DNA of 64,000 nucleotides from Promethearchaeota archaeon Loki_b31 (lineage in GTDB: Archaea > Asgardarchaeota > Lokiarchaeia > Sigyniarchaeales > SOKP01). The DNA is taken from positions 19,921 to 83,920 of the forward strand of contig NJBI01000010.1 in NCBI GenBank assembly GCA_005222975.1. Direction: 5' to 3'. Numbering within the stretch: position 1 is the first letter of the stretch; the number at the start of each line of letters is the position of its first letter. The notes beneath the pieces were generated by a model. That model was not told where the DNA came from and made no database searches. It worked only from the letters and a program-made list of their open reading frames with translations. A program made the position numbers and the translations under genes. Of this stretch, positions 36,726 through 45,980 are shown one piece after another.

Positions 36726-37658
36726 ATGAAAAAAATTAGTTTTATAGGACTTGATAATGCAGGTAAGACTAGTATTATCACTGTAATTACTAAAAGATTC
36801 GGTTTCGAAGAAGAGATTTCGAAATTGATGCCTACAAGAAAAATCGCACGTGATGCTTTCAAATTTTTAGGTGTTGAATTCATAAGAATGGATTTTGGGG
36901 GGCAATTACAATACAGAGAAGAATATTTGAAGAACCCAACTAAATACATTAGCGGAACCGACTTAATATTTTATGTCATAGATGCGCAAGATTACGACCG
37001 TTATGTTGAGACAATAGATTACCTTGACAAAGTTTTACTCTTCCTAAAAGAAGAACAAGACTACCCTCCAATGTGTATTCTTTTTCATAAATTCGATCCG
37101 CAACTTACTAAAGAAAAGGTAATAAACCAGAGAATTTTAACTATTAAACAAGCATTAACCCGATATTCAAATGATTTTGATATCTTTTTCTTTGAGACTT
37201 CAATATACGATATTAAATCAATAATGGATGCTTTTTCAAGCGGGTTATCGTTATTATTTGAAAAAATGGAAATGGTATCTCAATTATTTGCTGAGATGAG
37301 TAAAAATTACAATTCGATTATGATCGCATTATTTGACCCTAAAGGAATAACAATTGGGGAGTATTATCGGCCGCATTTACATTTATTGGAAAAAATGCGG
37401 ATTTACAATAAATATATAGATGCTCAAAAAAAAATAATAGCAGAAAACCGGACGCTATTAGAATTCTCAGACAAGTTTGAAAATGGCGATAGATATTCTG
37501 GATTGGTAGAAGTATTAAAGTTTGGGAACTTGGACTTCTATTTACTATTCATTATTGAAGAGGACGAACAGAATTTAGGAAATACTGTAGAAATGTTAAA
37601 TAAAATAGAATCCGCGAAACCACAAATGGAAAATATAATTCTCCAATTAATACAGTAA
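36726..37658 (+). CDS. Rag/Arf-like GTPase with C-terminal sensor-like domain
   Basis: 310 residues. G domain: G1 GLDNAGKTS (8-16), G3 MDFGGQLQYRE (about 57-67), G4 degenerate as FHKFDPQ (about 121-127, F-H-K-F-D in place of N-K-x-D). The C-terminal 110 residues have MIALFDPKGITIGEYY and DFYLLFIIEED, like roadblock- or longin-type domains. The layout matches Gtr/Rag GTPases, which pair this fold after the G domain. No partner Rag gene adjoins. It converges on pfkB (11 bases). Confidence 0.8.
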   Translation: MKKISFIGLDNAGKTSIITVITKRFGFEEEISKLMPTRKIARDAFKFLGVEFIRMDFGGQLQYREEYLKNPTKYISGTDLIFYVIDAQDYDRYVETIDYLDKVLLFLKEEQDYPPMCILFHKFDPQLTKEKVINQRILTIKQALTRYSNDFDIFFFETSIYDIKSIMDAFSSGLSLLFEKMEMVSQLFAEMSKNYNSIMIALFDPKGITIGEYYRPHLHLLEKMRIYNKYIDAQKKIIAENRTLLEFSDKFENGDRYSGLVEVLKFGNLDFYLLFIIEEDEQNLGNTVEMLNKIESAKPQMENIILQLIQ

Positions 37659-37669
37659 AAGAGAAAGGT

Positions 37670-38746
37670 CTATTTAATTTTAAAAGTTTTAATAAAATCT
37701 TCCATTTCTTTCTTAGTTGGAATTAACTGATTAGTAATTTTATAAATCGCCGTATAAGTTGCAAATTCTATGCATTTGCTTAGAATATCTCTTAATTTTT
37801 CGAGATTCTCATCTTTATTTAATTGATCGAGCATTTCTTTATCTTTAACTAATTCAAATAATTTCGTCAAAAACCCCGCTGCAAAACAATCTCCTGCCCC
37901 CGTTCGATCGACAACTTCTTCAACTTCTATTCCGGGAAAAAAGATTTCAAAATTATCAGTTCTTGTAAAAGAACCTCCTTTTCCAGCCGTGTAAATTCGA
38001 ATTTTTGCGTATTTTTTAAATTTTTCATCGACCTGATCGATTGAAAAAGTCCCATTTAATATAGAGTAAGCATCCTTTAAGTTTAAAAAAAATAAATCAA
38101 ACTTTTGCTTGATTAATCCATCAAGTTGTTCGATTGATTGAACTTTTTGAGTCTCTATATTAAAAGCGGTTATCAAGCCCAATTTAGAACCATTTTCAAA
38201 CAATTTAATAAACTTTTTCGCAATAGGTGTTGAATATAATATTTTTGCATTCAAAAAAGCATCATCTTCTATTTCTATTCCTTCGAAGTTCATTCTGTTT
38301 TTTAAATTAGGAGCTAAATGGATTTTTGTTGTAAAGTCTGATTTTATAATAGTACTAACTGGTGTAATCTCATCTATTTGAAAAATATCATCGGTGTTTA
38401 TGCTTAGTTCATTTAGTTCTGTAATCATCCATTCACTTCCTCTTCCAATTACACTAATTAATTTAGTGAAAACTCCAAGTTTTGCGATAAATTCAGCTGA
38501 ATTGTTACCATTCCCCCCTCTCTTAAAGTAACAATGCCCCACTATTTTTTTGGGTGTTTCTGAGAACCCTTTTTTAACTATTTTTTCAAATAATTTTCTA
38601 TTAAGATCATCTGGGTTGAATTTGATAAAATCAATTATATTCGTTACTATTTTTTGAACTAATTGCCAATAGAAATCGCTTTCATAGTATAAATCTTGAT
38701 GTAATTCTCCTACAACAACAATATTCTTATTCAATTTGTTTTTCAC
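37670..38746 (-). CDS. PfkB-family sugar/nucleoside kinase
   Basis: 358 residues. Motif VVGELHQDLYYES at the N-terminus, two-glycine KRGGNGNNSAEFIAKLG (substrate site), and C-terminal signature DRTGAGDCFAAGFL (about 287-300), with catalytic D in GAGD. It is somewhat longer than usual, with an inserted lid region (about 30-60). Substrate is unknown; ribokinase, adenosine-kinase or fructokinase type are all possible. It converges with the Rag-like GTPase and shares its downstream end. Confidence 0.88.
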   Translation of the reverse strand: MKNKLNKNIVVVGELHQDLYYESDFYWQLVQKIVTNIIDFIKFNPDDLNRKLFEKIVKKGFSETPKKIVGHCYFKRGGNGNNSAEFIAKLGVFTKLISVIGRGSEWMITELNELSINTDDIFQIDEITPVSTIIKSDFTTKIHLAPNLKNRMNFEGIEIEDDAFLNAKILYSTPIAKKFIKLFENGSKLGLITAFNIETQKVQSIEQLDGLIKQKFDLFFLNLKDAYSILNGTFSIDQVDEKFKKYAKIRIYTAGKGGSFTRTDNFEIFFPGIEVEEVVDRTGAGDCFAAGFLTKLFELVKDKEMLDQLNKDENLEKLRDILSKCIEFATYTAIYKITNQLIPTKKEMEDFIKTFKIK

Positions 38747-38763
38747 CCTAAAAAAATAATAAA

Positions 38764-38867
38764 CGCAGATGGAGGGACTCGAACCCCCGAACGCTTACGC
38801 GCACCGGCTTTTATGGTAATAGTGCATTACTCTCGAAGCCGGCGTCTTACCACTGGACCACATCTGC
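38764..38867 (-). tRNA. tRNA-Ser(CGA) with 22-base intron
   Basis: Minus strand folds as a class II tRNA. Acceptor GCAGATG pairs with CATCTGC, the discriminator is G (38764, no encoded CCA), and the anticodon stem is CCGGC/GCCGG. The loop is TTCGAG-A with anticodon CGA (38835-38833), and the T-arm is GGGGG-TTCGAGT-CCCTC. A 15-base variable region can form GCGC/GCGT. The loop is interrupted between positions 37 and 38 by 38831-38810, which holds a hairpin GTAAT/ATTAC. Mature length is 82 with the discriminator. Long variable arm and G73 fit serine. Confidence 0.92.
38810..38831 (-). other. tRNA-Ser intron
   Basis: 22 bases inserted at the canonical 37/38 site. A 5-bp hairpin GTAAT-GCACT-ATTAC sits at the centre. 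Together with the extended anticodon stem it would give a relaxed bulge-helix-bulge for the tRNA splicing endonuclease. Confidence 0.75.
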
Positions 38868-39000
38868 TTTAAATTATATGCTTTATTAGGATTAGTCGTA
38901 AAAAATATAAATTATTTTCTAATAACATTTTGTTTGGATTGAATAAAAGTAAGTAAAGTAAATTAAAAAAATTAGTAGCTGAAATAATATAAATCAGAGA

Positions 39001-39330
39001 TTAAGATTTAGGAACATAAATCTTTAATTTTAATGAAGGATCTAATAATTTTATTAAGCCTTCTTCTTCGTATTGCTTTAATAGCAGATTTACAGTTGAT
39101 ATTCTTAAATCATACTTTAGAGCTAAATCAGACGCTAAAATTGATTTCCGTTTCGAAAGTGATTCTCTAATTTCCTTTTCTATTGAATTAGGTATAAAAG
39201 CATCTCTTTCTACAATAGTGATTTGTTTTGATCTTCCGTATTTTCTACGCAAATTTAAAGTTGCTTTTCTGACCACTAACTTTTCTTCCTTTTCAGACAA
39301 TAGTATCACATTAAAAAATTGAAATGTCAA
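39001..39330 (-). CDS. Ribosomal protein eS25-like winged-helix protein
   Basis: 109 residues by the longest frame (UUG 39330), or 99 if UUG 39300 (LSEKEEKL) is the start. The C-terminal 65 residues match archaeal eS25: a helix-turn-helix with ILASDLALKYDLRISTVNLL, then KQYEEEGLIKLL and the ending K-I-Y-V. eS25 is a small-subunit protein common to archaea and eukaryotes. The basic N-terminus (RKATLNLRRKYGRSK) fits rRNA binding. A small transcription factor is the alternative. Ribosomal protein assignment is from remembered family sequences. Confidence 0.7.
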   Translation of the reverse strand: MTFQFFNVILLSEKEEKLVVRKATLNLRRKYGRSKQITIVERDAFIPNSIEKEIRESLSKRKSILASDLALKYDLRISTVNLLLKQYEEEGLIKLLDPSLKLKIYVPKS

Positions 39331-39451
39331 AAATTAAAGATAATTAAAATATTAAATATTTAAATTCTAATAAAATTTTTGATTTATAAACTGATTTAAG
39401 AAAGCTTTTTCCGTATCAAATAGCGAAGCAAATTAGATAGGCATACTCAAT

Positions 39452-40084
39452 TTGAGCGATGATTATTTTTTTAATATCAAACGTAAAAGACCAGAGGAAT
39501 TATATAAGAGCGCATTAGAATATTTTAAGAAGGATACTCTTTCTAGTTATGCCAAGTCTAAATCCATAATGCGTACACAAAGAAAAATTACATTGAGAGC
39601 ATTAGAAATAATGGAACTTAAAGAGAACCATTGTTTAATACTTGATGCTGGTTGTGGTCCTGGATTTGTGGCGATTTACCTGAATGAATTAGGACACACG
39701 ACAATAGCACTTGACATCATTTCAGATTTTCTCAATTTTTACGATATTAAAGATTTAAATCCCATTCTTGCTGATATGTGTTATCCTCCATTTCAACCAA
39801 GCATTTTCGACGCAATTATTTCCATTTCTGCTTTGCAATGGATCTACAAAGATTCAAATTTAGAAAAAAAGCGTTTAGATTTAATTGGTCTTTTTAAATC
39901 GTTTTATAGCATTCTGAAGCCTAACGGGAAAGCAGTTTTTCAATTTTATCCAAAAAATAAAATAATATTGGATGACATTGGAGATATTATTGCTGAGAAT
40001 ACAAAATTTAAGGGAAATTTCATTATTGATAACCCAAATAATCCAAAAAAAAGAAAAATCTTCTTAATCCTAAAAAAGGAGTAG
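39452..40084 (+). CDS. Bud23/WBSCR22-like rRNA methyltransferase
   Basis: 210 residues from UUG 39452. Class I SAM domain with LILDAGCGPGFVAIYL (about 63-78). Beyond that, SISALQWIYKDSN (about 129-141), GKAVFQFYPKN (about 165-175) and the ending FIIDNPNNPKKRKIFLILK are characteristic of Bud23, which methylates 18S G1575 N7 in yeast. An archaeal orthologue would modify the equivalent 16S base. A generic methyltransferase is possible, but the ISISALQW and YP motifs are distinctive. Confidence 0.75.
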   Translation: MSDDYFFNIKRKRPEELYKSALEYFKKDTLSSYAKSKSIMRTQRKITLRALEIMELKENHCLILDAGCGPGFVAIYLNELGHTTIALDIISDFLNFYDIKDLNPILADMCYPPFQPSIFDAIISISALQWIYKDSNLEKKRLDLIGLFKSFYSILKPNGKAVFQFYPKNKIILDDIGDIIAENTKFKGNFIIDNPNNPKKRKIFLILKKE

Positions 40085-40137
40085 CCATAAAATATAGTTA
40101 AAATTCTTTTGAATTTTTGATTTTCTTCCTTTTTCTA

Positions 40138-40185
40138 AACATAAGATTATAAGAACATAAGATTATAAGAACATAATATTATAAT
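40138..40185. repeat. Three-copy 16-base tandem repeat
   Basis: Unit AACATAAGATTATAAG occurs at 40138, 40154 and, with two changes, 40170. It is in the promoter region of the longin-like gene at 40262. It could be a regulator site array or slippage product. Confidence 0.6.
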
Positions 40186-40261
40186 TTTATAAATTTGTTA
40201 AAAAAAAAGATGAAAAAGCATCATTGGAAAAAAGGAAAAATGAAGAAGGTGTAATTTAGAA

Positions 40262-41365
40262 ATGCCTGTCGGATTAGTTGTAATGAAATGGGATGAACGA
40301 GTCGGTACTGAAATCCTAGCGAAGTATCCCGAAGAAATCGTAATCACAGATAAAACTCTTATGCAGGTGTACAGCACGCACGAGTACAGTGGGGAATCGG
40401 GGATGATTAGTTTAATGGTTGGTTCATTAAACATTGCTTCATATTACACGGGACCAGAAAAAGGGTATTATATACTCTTACTTTTAAACCTGGACGATGA
40501 TCCTGATGCGTACGAAGGAGGCTTAATCGATACATCAAAAATCATTTTACAAAATCTTGAGGACGGTGCTTTTATACAATTAGTTCCTTCATTATTTAGG
40601 AGGGTATCTATGTATCCAACCTTAAACGAAGAGCAGCGATTAGCAATTACGTATCAAGACGACATAAAACGAATGATTATCAACCGTTTAAGGGAAGAAG
40701 GCGTAGTTTCAAAATCAGAGTTAATGATTTGGCTAAAAGATAGATATAAACAAGATTTTGTTGATTTAGAAGGAGTTGTCATAGAACTCATTAAAAGAGA
40801 CATCATAAAAGAAACATCAGTGAAGGGGATGCCTTCAGAATTAATCTTTCTAACAAACGATTTAATAATGATGCGCGTTCCAGCAATCCAACTTTTCAAG
40901 GATCCAAGCGATAGGGGCTTACCTTCCCAACTTAGCGATGATTACACAACAGAATCCAAGAAATTTTTTCAAAACTATCGTCCTTCAGAACAAGACAACC
41001 TAAAAGTTATAGAAATTCTCGTAAACCCTCAAGCCTACGAAGTATTGAGATTACTGAGGACCGCTATTGTTACTAAAAACGATCTTGAAAAACTGAAAAA
41101 GAAAGGAGTCGAAGACATAGATGATGTTTTGAAATCTCTATGGGAAAATCAGATGATTCAGGTTTTCCGAGACGATAGGAACAACGAATACTACGCTCTT
41201 ATTTCTGACTTTCACATAGCTTTAATATTTCCAAAATATTTATTGAATGTTATTAAAGCGGAATACGATAAAAAATCCAAAGCCGATCAAGTGCTAATAG
41301 AATATCTAAATGTTCTTGAAAATACGTTTTTAAATTTAAAATCAGCCACAAAATCAAAAGAATAA
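40262..41365 (+). CDS. Longin/roadblock-like plus winged-helix cytoplasmic protein, copy 1
   Basis: 367 residues. Residues 1-110 (GLVVMKWDERVGTEILAKYP onwards) form an alpha-beta domain reminiscent of longin or roadblock folds. About 120-200 (NEEQRLAITYQDDIKRMI; SKSELMIWLKDRY) and 270-345 hold winged-helix-like segments with a coiled end. No family name is recognised. A near-duplicate follows the surface protein at 45981; identity is very high across the first 88 codons and lower after. Soluble, cytoplasmic, no signal peptide. A role as a sensor or adaptor is inference from fold and location. Confidence 0.65.
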   Translation: MPVGLVVMKWDERVGTEILAKYPEEIVITDKTLMQVYSTHEYSGESGMISLMVGSLNIASYYTGPEKGYYILLLLNLDDDPDAYEGGLIDTSKIILQNLEDGAFIQLVPSLFRRVSMYPTLNEEQRLAITYQDDIKRMIINRLREEGVVSKSELMIWLKDRYKQDFVDLEGVVIELIKRDIIKETSVKGMPSELIFLTNDLIMMRVPAIQLFKDPSDRGLPSQLSDDYTTESKKFFQNYRPSEQDNLKVIEILVNPQAYEVLRLLRTAIVTKNDLEKLKKKGVEDIDDVLKSLWENQMIQVFRDDRNNEYYALISDFHIALIFPKYLLNVIKAEYDKKSKADQVLIEYLNVLENTFLNLKSATKSKE

Positions 41366-41747
41366 TTTTCGTAAATTTTTTTTTTTTTTTAATCTATTTA
41401 GTTTTAATGGGCAAAATTTTACTTACTAGAAGGATGTACTCACACCAGTTTCAATAGCACAGTCTGAAAATTTTAAGGTAAACAAATCTGCTCTTGGTTG
41501 TTCAGATAAATATATAATTAAAAAAAACTATATTAGATTATTTTACTAAAGATGGGAGAGTTTAAGTAATGAAATGAATTTATAAGGCATTAATTTTCTA
41601 TTACAATTATTATGTCAGAGTAATATTTAGAATTGTTTTATATTAGGGAAAAATTAAATATGAGATACTTGATCATTATTTTAATAATAAAAATTCTCGA
41701 AGAATTTTTAATACTTTATAACAAAAAGCATAAAATAGGTAATCTTA
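41366..41747. other. 382-base intergenic region before the surface protein
   Basis: AT-rich, starting with a poly-T stretch (probable terminator of copy 1) at about 41373-41390. There is a short open frame (41423-41549) without start codon, with no homologue recognised. The region should hold the promoter of the surface-protein operon; no TATA can be singled out because of AT content. Confidence 0.4.
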
Positions 41748-44700
41748 ATGAATAGAATTAAAAGCAAAAAGACTCAATTAAAGACATTATTAATGTTATT
41801 GATTTTGGGATTTACAACTATTTATATTAATTATGCTATGTTTACCATGACTAATTCAGATGTTTCTAATGAACCCGATAATGACATAAACATGCCAAAA
41901 ACAAATGAAGTTAGCCTTTCTGATTGGTGGAATGCATCATTCTTTTACAGAAAGCTTATTAATATTACGAATCCTAATGCTGTAGATTTAACTGATTTTA
42001 CCACCTATATTACTTTCAATTATACCGATTTAGTTTCTCAAGGGCATATGAATTCAAGTTTGTATGACATAAGAATAGTGGAAAATGGTATTTTGAGAAA
42101 TTATTATTACAGAATTGATTATCCTAATACTGATTACGCTACAGTATGGTTCAAGACAAACTGTTCTTCAAGTGCTACTGAATATGATACCTTCCTATAT
42201 TATGGAAACAATTCAGTTGGATGTGCTGAAAGTTATTATATGTCACAGGATCCTGAAGGGCTAATTTGGTATTCTTTTGAAAATGATAATACTGGAGTTA
42301 TTGTTGATAAATTAGCAAATTATAATGCTACAACATATAATAATCCGGGTCATACTGATGGAAAGGTGGGAGATTATTCACTCAGTTTTAACGGGAATAC
42401 TCAGTATTTGGGAATACAAGGAAAAAATTATAATACTGTTGGTGCTCTTGGTGAATTAACTATAGGTTTATGGTTTCAAACTTCATACAACGTAGGATCT
42501 TGGACTAATAATTGGGCATTCTTTGATTACGATCGTTCAGAATATTTTAATTTTTTTATACGACCAGATACAGGACAACTAGGATTCTCCACCTCTAGAA
42601 GTGGTATTGACGATTTTTATAGTGCTACTGGCGGATTTAATGATGGAGAATGGCATTATGCTGTAGCAGTGTATGATGGTACAAATAAATATATTTATAT
42701 TGATCCATCCACAGGCCAACCAGATAACACAGATTTGGATTCTCACTCTGGATTAGCAATTGGGACAGGGACATCCCGATACGGAATAATTGGAGACGGT
42801 TCTGAAGCAACTAGTGTGGGTACTCCCAGAAATAACATTTATTATCAAGGATTAATGGATGAGATTAGATATTATGAGCGTGCTTTAGCTGGCCAAGAAA
42901 TAGAATGGCTATTTAAGGATTATAAGTTATCAGCTTCCTTAAATGAAGAACAGCAACAATTAGCTCAAGTGATTTTCACTTGTTATGATGTTGATGGCAG
43001 GATTGTCCCTAATGCAGAAATCTCTTTAATTAACGGTACCGATGGATCAATGGTGGCAATTCAAAACACATCTTCAGACGGATCAGCAAGATTCAATCAG
43101 CTAAATTATGGTTCTTATAACATTACAATAAATTATACATTAAATTCTGGAATAGAGGGTGTTGTTTATGACAGTACTCAAAGCAAATATGGTGGTCCTA
43201 CTCAATATTTATTGACAGGGCTTTACCATACTTTTGATATTAATGTAGATATTTGGACCATAGATTTCGAAATTGTTGATTGGGATAATAATCCATTAAA
43301 CCACGGATATATAGAGATTAGTAATGATTCAAGTAGTCCTGTATTTGAGACATTACAACTCGATAGCGAAGGAAAAATGGTATTCCGATGGCATAATAGA
43401 GCCTCATATTATTATAAAGTCTATTATCAAAATGCAGATTATAACCCAGCTATTACACCATTAAATGCAAGTGATATTTATAGAAATACTTACATCTCAA
43501 ATCAAAAATATTATAGCCAAAGTATTAAAGTAAATGAGACAAATATCGCATCAGCTGGCTTCTTCTCTATAAAGGAAAGCATATTTTCGGGGGGTTCTTC
43601 GACCGAGCTAAGCTATAAAAAGATTTTGAAGGCTAATATTATGTTATTAAATATGATTGACCATTTGGATTCAGTGAAGATTTACTATATTAATAAGGAG
43701 AATAAAACTTTTACATCAATTCCAGGGGATCATCTAATTTTTCAAAATACATCATATGGAATAAGTGATACAACTGATTTCATTCAAATTGATATGAGAA
43801 ATCCAACAGAATCTAGTACCCCTCTAATTAATGATAATTATGAAGTTTTTGGACTGTATTTGGAAGTGGATGGAACAAATGCTACTCAGTGTAATGGAAT
43901 AATTCAAATAGATACTCTCGAAACTCTTAATGTTTATAATAAAACAGCTCTAGCTAAAATAAATATTAGAGTAGTAGATGAACCTCCAAATAGAGTCCCC
44001 GTTCCTAGTGTAATTGTTCATGTTTTCAATGGATCGATTTCAGACTCGAATTCAGTTGTTAACTTGACTACTGATCAAGATGGATATGCCTATGGAACCC
44101 AAAATTCAGATATAAGTTTCTGGTTTTTACGAGGTGTTTCATATAATTTTACTGTGGAATTTTTTGGAGCTCAAGATAAGCAATTCAGTGTAAACTATAC
44201 ATCTCCTTCCCAATGGATGCCGACATATCCAACTGTGGTTACAAATTATAATTACACTTTAGAAAGTGAATCTTCTATTATATTTGAATTAATAATTGAT
44301 TCAAGTAAATTTATAACACTGTTTGAAAATTCATATGGAGATATAGAAGCCGATTGGGGGGAATTTATAACATATTCAGTTAATTTCACTTATTCTACTG
44401 ATGGGGGTATTAGTTGGCATCCCATAACTTCAACTGATGAGATTCAGGCAACGATTAAGGATTTTGATGGCTTTCCTGTATTATACCAAAATTTACAATC
44501 TTTGGGTAATGGTAATTTCAGTGTATCTTTTAACTCAAGTGTCTTATCAGCAGGTTTTGATAGTATAATTTATACTATAGAAATCACAGGAGAAATATCC
44601 GGTTATGGATCACCTGGCATTGAAACATATGTCCTCCAACTTTTAGCTACTCCGACTTCCTCAAATGTCCATGATTATGACAATCCTACACAAACTTTAA

Positions 44701-45980
44701 CTCAAATTACTCAGTATTACAACGAATTAATTAATATCACAGTTTCATATTTCCCGACATCTAGTCCAACTTTTTTATTACACAACGCGATTCTAAGTTA
44801 TAGTTGGGATTATGGATCAGGATTTAATATAGGTGAAGATCCAATCAATCCTGGTTATTATTCATTTGAAATTAATACCTCAGCAGCGCCTACTACTGGA
44901 ACATACAGCATTGATATTAGTATTGAGTTAGAAAATTATACAAGAAGTAATTTTGCTATACTTATGGATATTAAACCAAGATTTACGACCTTAAATGACA
45001 CTAGTACATTATATTATGTCTCAATAGATGGTTGGATCCACGATGCGTTTAATTTAACCTTTGAATATAAAGATACTACTGGTACTGCTAATTTTAGGGT
45101 TGGAGATCTAGAACTAGCATACTATTATTGGTATCAACTTGCTGATGATGGAACACCCATAGGATCCCCAAGTTCTAATATTGATCTTATAGAAAATGAG
45201 GATAACTTATACATATTAGACTTTGATACAGAAACGAGAGATATTGGAAAATACGCGATATTTATAACCTTACAAAAGAATAATTATGAAGCAAGGAATG
45301 CATTTATCAACCTAGAGATTAAAGAACGGACAATTGACCATCTGATTTCAGCTACAGGATTAAGTGGTTCACGAATAAATGTTATCCAAGGTGAAAATAT
45401 TATTATTACGCTAGATTTAAAAGATGAGTCTAGAAATATGGCTGAATTAACAGGAGCTATAGTGAGTTTAACAATAGGTTCTTCCCAATATTCTTTTGTG
45501 GAGCTTGGGAATGGTACATATCAACTAGTTTTTCCAACTGAAGATTTAAATGCTTTCTTTTTACCCCAGACTCTATTGGGAACCATTAAAATATCTAAAG
45601 AGGATTTTGTAACTGAAAATGTTTCAATAACAATAGTTATTGGAATGACTGAAATTTTCCCTGGATTTCCAATATTCTATTTCTTAATAATTGTTGTTGG
45701 AGTTGTTGCTGTTGTTGGTAGCTTAGTGACATATCGGCAAATACAAAGAGCACGGATTCCTACTTTCGTTAAGAAAGTAAGAGAGATGAGCAAAGGTATA
45801 AAAGGAAGAAAATCTATTTCAGACTCGCTTTTATATCCATCTAAGGAAGAATTTATCATAAAAAGACTAGGAGATAAATGGGAAATGCTTGGATTATCGT
45901 TAGAAGAAATCTTGGGAATTGATACTAAGAAGAAAAAGAAATTACCGGAATCTACAGAAGGTAAAGTAGGTGCTTTCTAA
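41748..45980 (+). CDS. Giant membrane-anchored surface protein (DUF2341 and LamG-like domains)
   Basis: 1410 residues. Signal-like helix at about 10-32; then a DUF2341-like domain (WWNASFFYRKLINITN; about 58-150); a LamG/concanavalin-like domain (about 165-385: IWYSFENDNTG and YYERALAGQEIEWLF); beta-sandwich modules with repeated NYT/S sequons. Modules with TGTYSIDISIELENYTRSNF (about 1050) and DIGKYAIFITLQKNNYEARN (about 1165) are tandem repeats. One transmembrane helix (about 1305-1328) is followed by an 80-residue basic cytoplasmic tail. Many N-glycosylation sites suit an archaeal envelope. Its UAA abuts the AUG of copy 2. Confidence 0.85.
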   Translation: MNRIKSKKTQLKTLLMLLILGFTTIYINYAMFTMTNSDVSNEPDNDINMPKTNEVSLSDWWNASFFYRKLINITNPNAVDLTDFTTYITFNYTDLVSQGHMNSSLYDIRIVENGILRNYYYRIDYPNTDYATVWFKTNCSSSATEYDTFLYYGNNSVGCAESYYMSQDPEGLIWYSFENDNTGVIVDKLANYNATTYNNPGHTDGKVGDYSLSFNGNTQYLGIQGKNYNTVGALGELTIGLWFQTSYNVGSWTNNWAFFDYDRSEYFNFFIRPDTGQLGFSTSRSGIDDFYSATGGFNDGEWHYAVAVYDGTNKYIYIDPSTGQPDNTDLDSHSGLAIGTGTSRYGIIGDGSEATSVGTPRNNIYYQGLMDEIRYYERALAGQEIEWLFKDYKLSASLNEEQQQLAQVIFTCYDVDGRIVPNAEISLINGTDGSMVAIQNTSSDGSARFNQLNYGSYNITINYTLNSGIEGVVYDSTQSKYGGPTQYLLTGLYHTFDINVDIWTIDFEIVDWDNNPLNHGYIEISNDSSSPVFETLQLDSEGKMVFRWHNRASYYYKVYYQNADYNPAITPLNASDIYRNTYISNQKYYSQSIKVNETNIASAGFFSIKESIFSGGSSTELSYKKILKANIMLLNMIDHLDSVKIYYINKENKTFTSIPGDHLIFQNTSYGISDTTDFIQIDMRNPTESSTPLINDNYEVFGLYLEVDGTNATQCNGIIQIDTLETLNVYNKTALAKINIRVVDEPPNRVPVPSVIVHVFNGSISDSNSVVNLTTDQDGYAYGTQNSDISFWFLRGVSYNFTVEFFGAQDKQFSVNYTSPSQWMPTYPTVVTNYNYTLESESSIIFELIIDSSKFITLFENSYGDIEADWGEFITYSVNFTYSTDGGISWHPITSTDEIQATIKDFDGFPVLYQNLQSLGNGNFSVSFNSSVLSAGFDSIIYTIEITGEISGYGSPGIETYVLQLLATPTSSNVHDYDNPTQTLTQITQYYNELINITVSYFPTSSPTFLLHNAILSYSWDYGSGFNIGEDPINPGYYSFEINTSAAPTTGTYSIDISIELENYTRSNFAILMDIKPRFTTLNDTSTLYYVSIDGWIHDAFNLTFEYKDTTGTANFRVGDLELAYYYWYQLADDGTPIGSPSSNIDLIENEDNLYILDFDTETRDIGKYAIFITLQKNNYEARNAFINLEIKERTIDHLISATGLSGSRINVIQGENIIITLDLKDESRNMAELTGAIVSLTIGSSQYSFVELGNGTYQLVFPTEDLNAFFLPQTLLGTIKISKEDFVTENVSITIVIGMTEIFPGFPIFYFLIIVVGVVAVVGSLVTYRQIQRARIPTFVKKVREMSKGIKGRKSISDSLLYPSKEEFIIKRLGDKWEMLGLSLEEILGIDTKKKKKLPESTEGKVGAF

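Noticed and set aside
40138..40185. CRISPR array
   Set aside because: Units are contiguous with no spacers, and no cas gene is present.
41423..41549. Open frame before the surface protein (KDVLTPVSIAQ...)
   Set aside because: No start codon and no family similarity; treated as intergenic.
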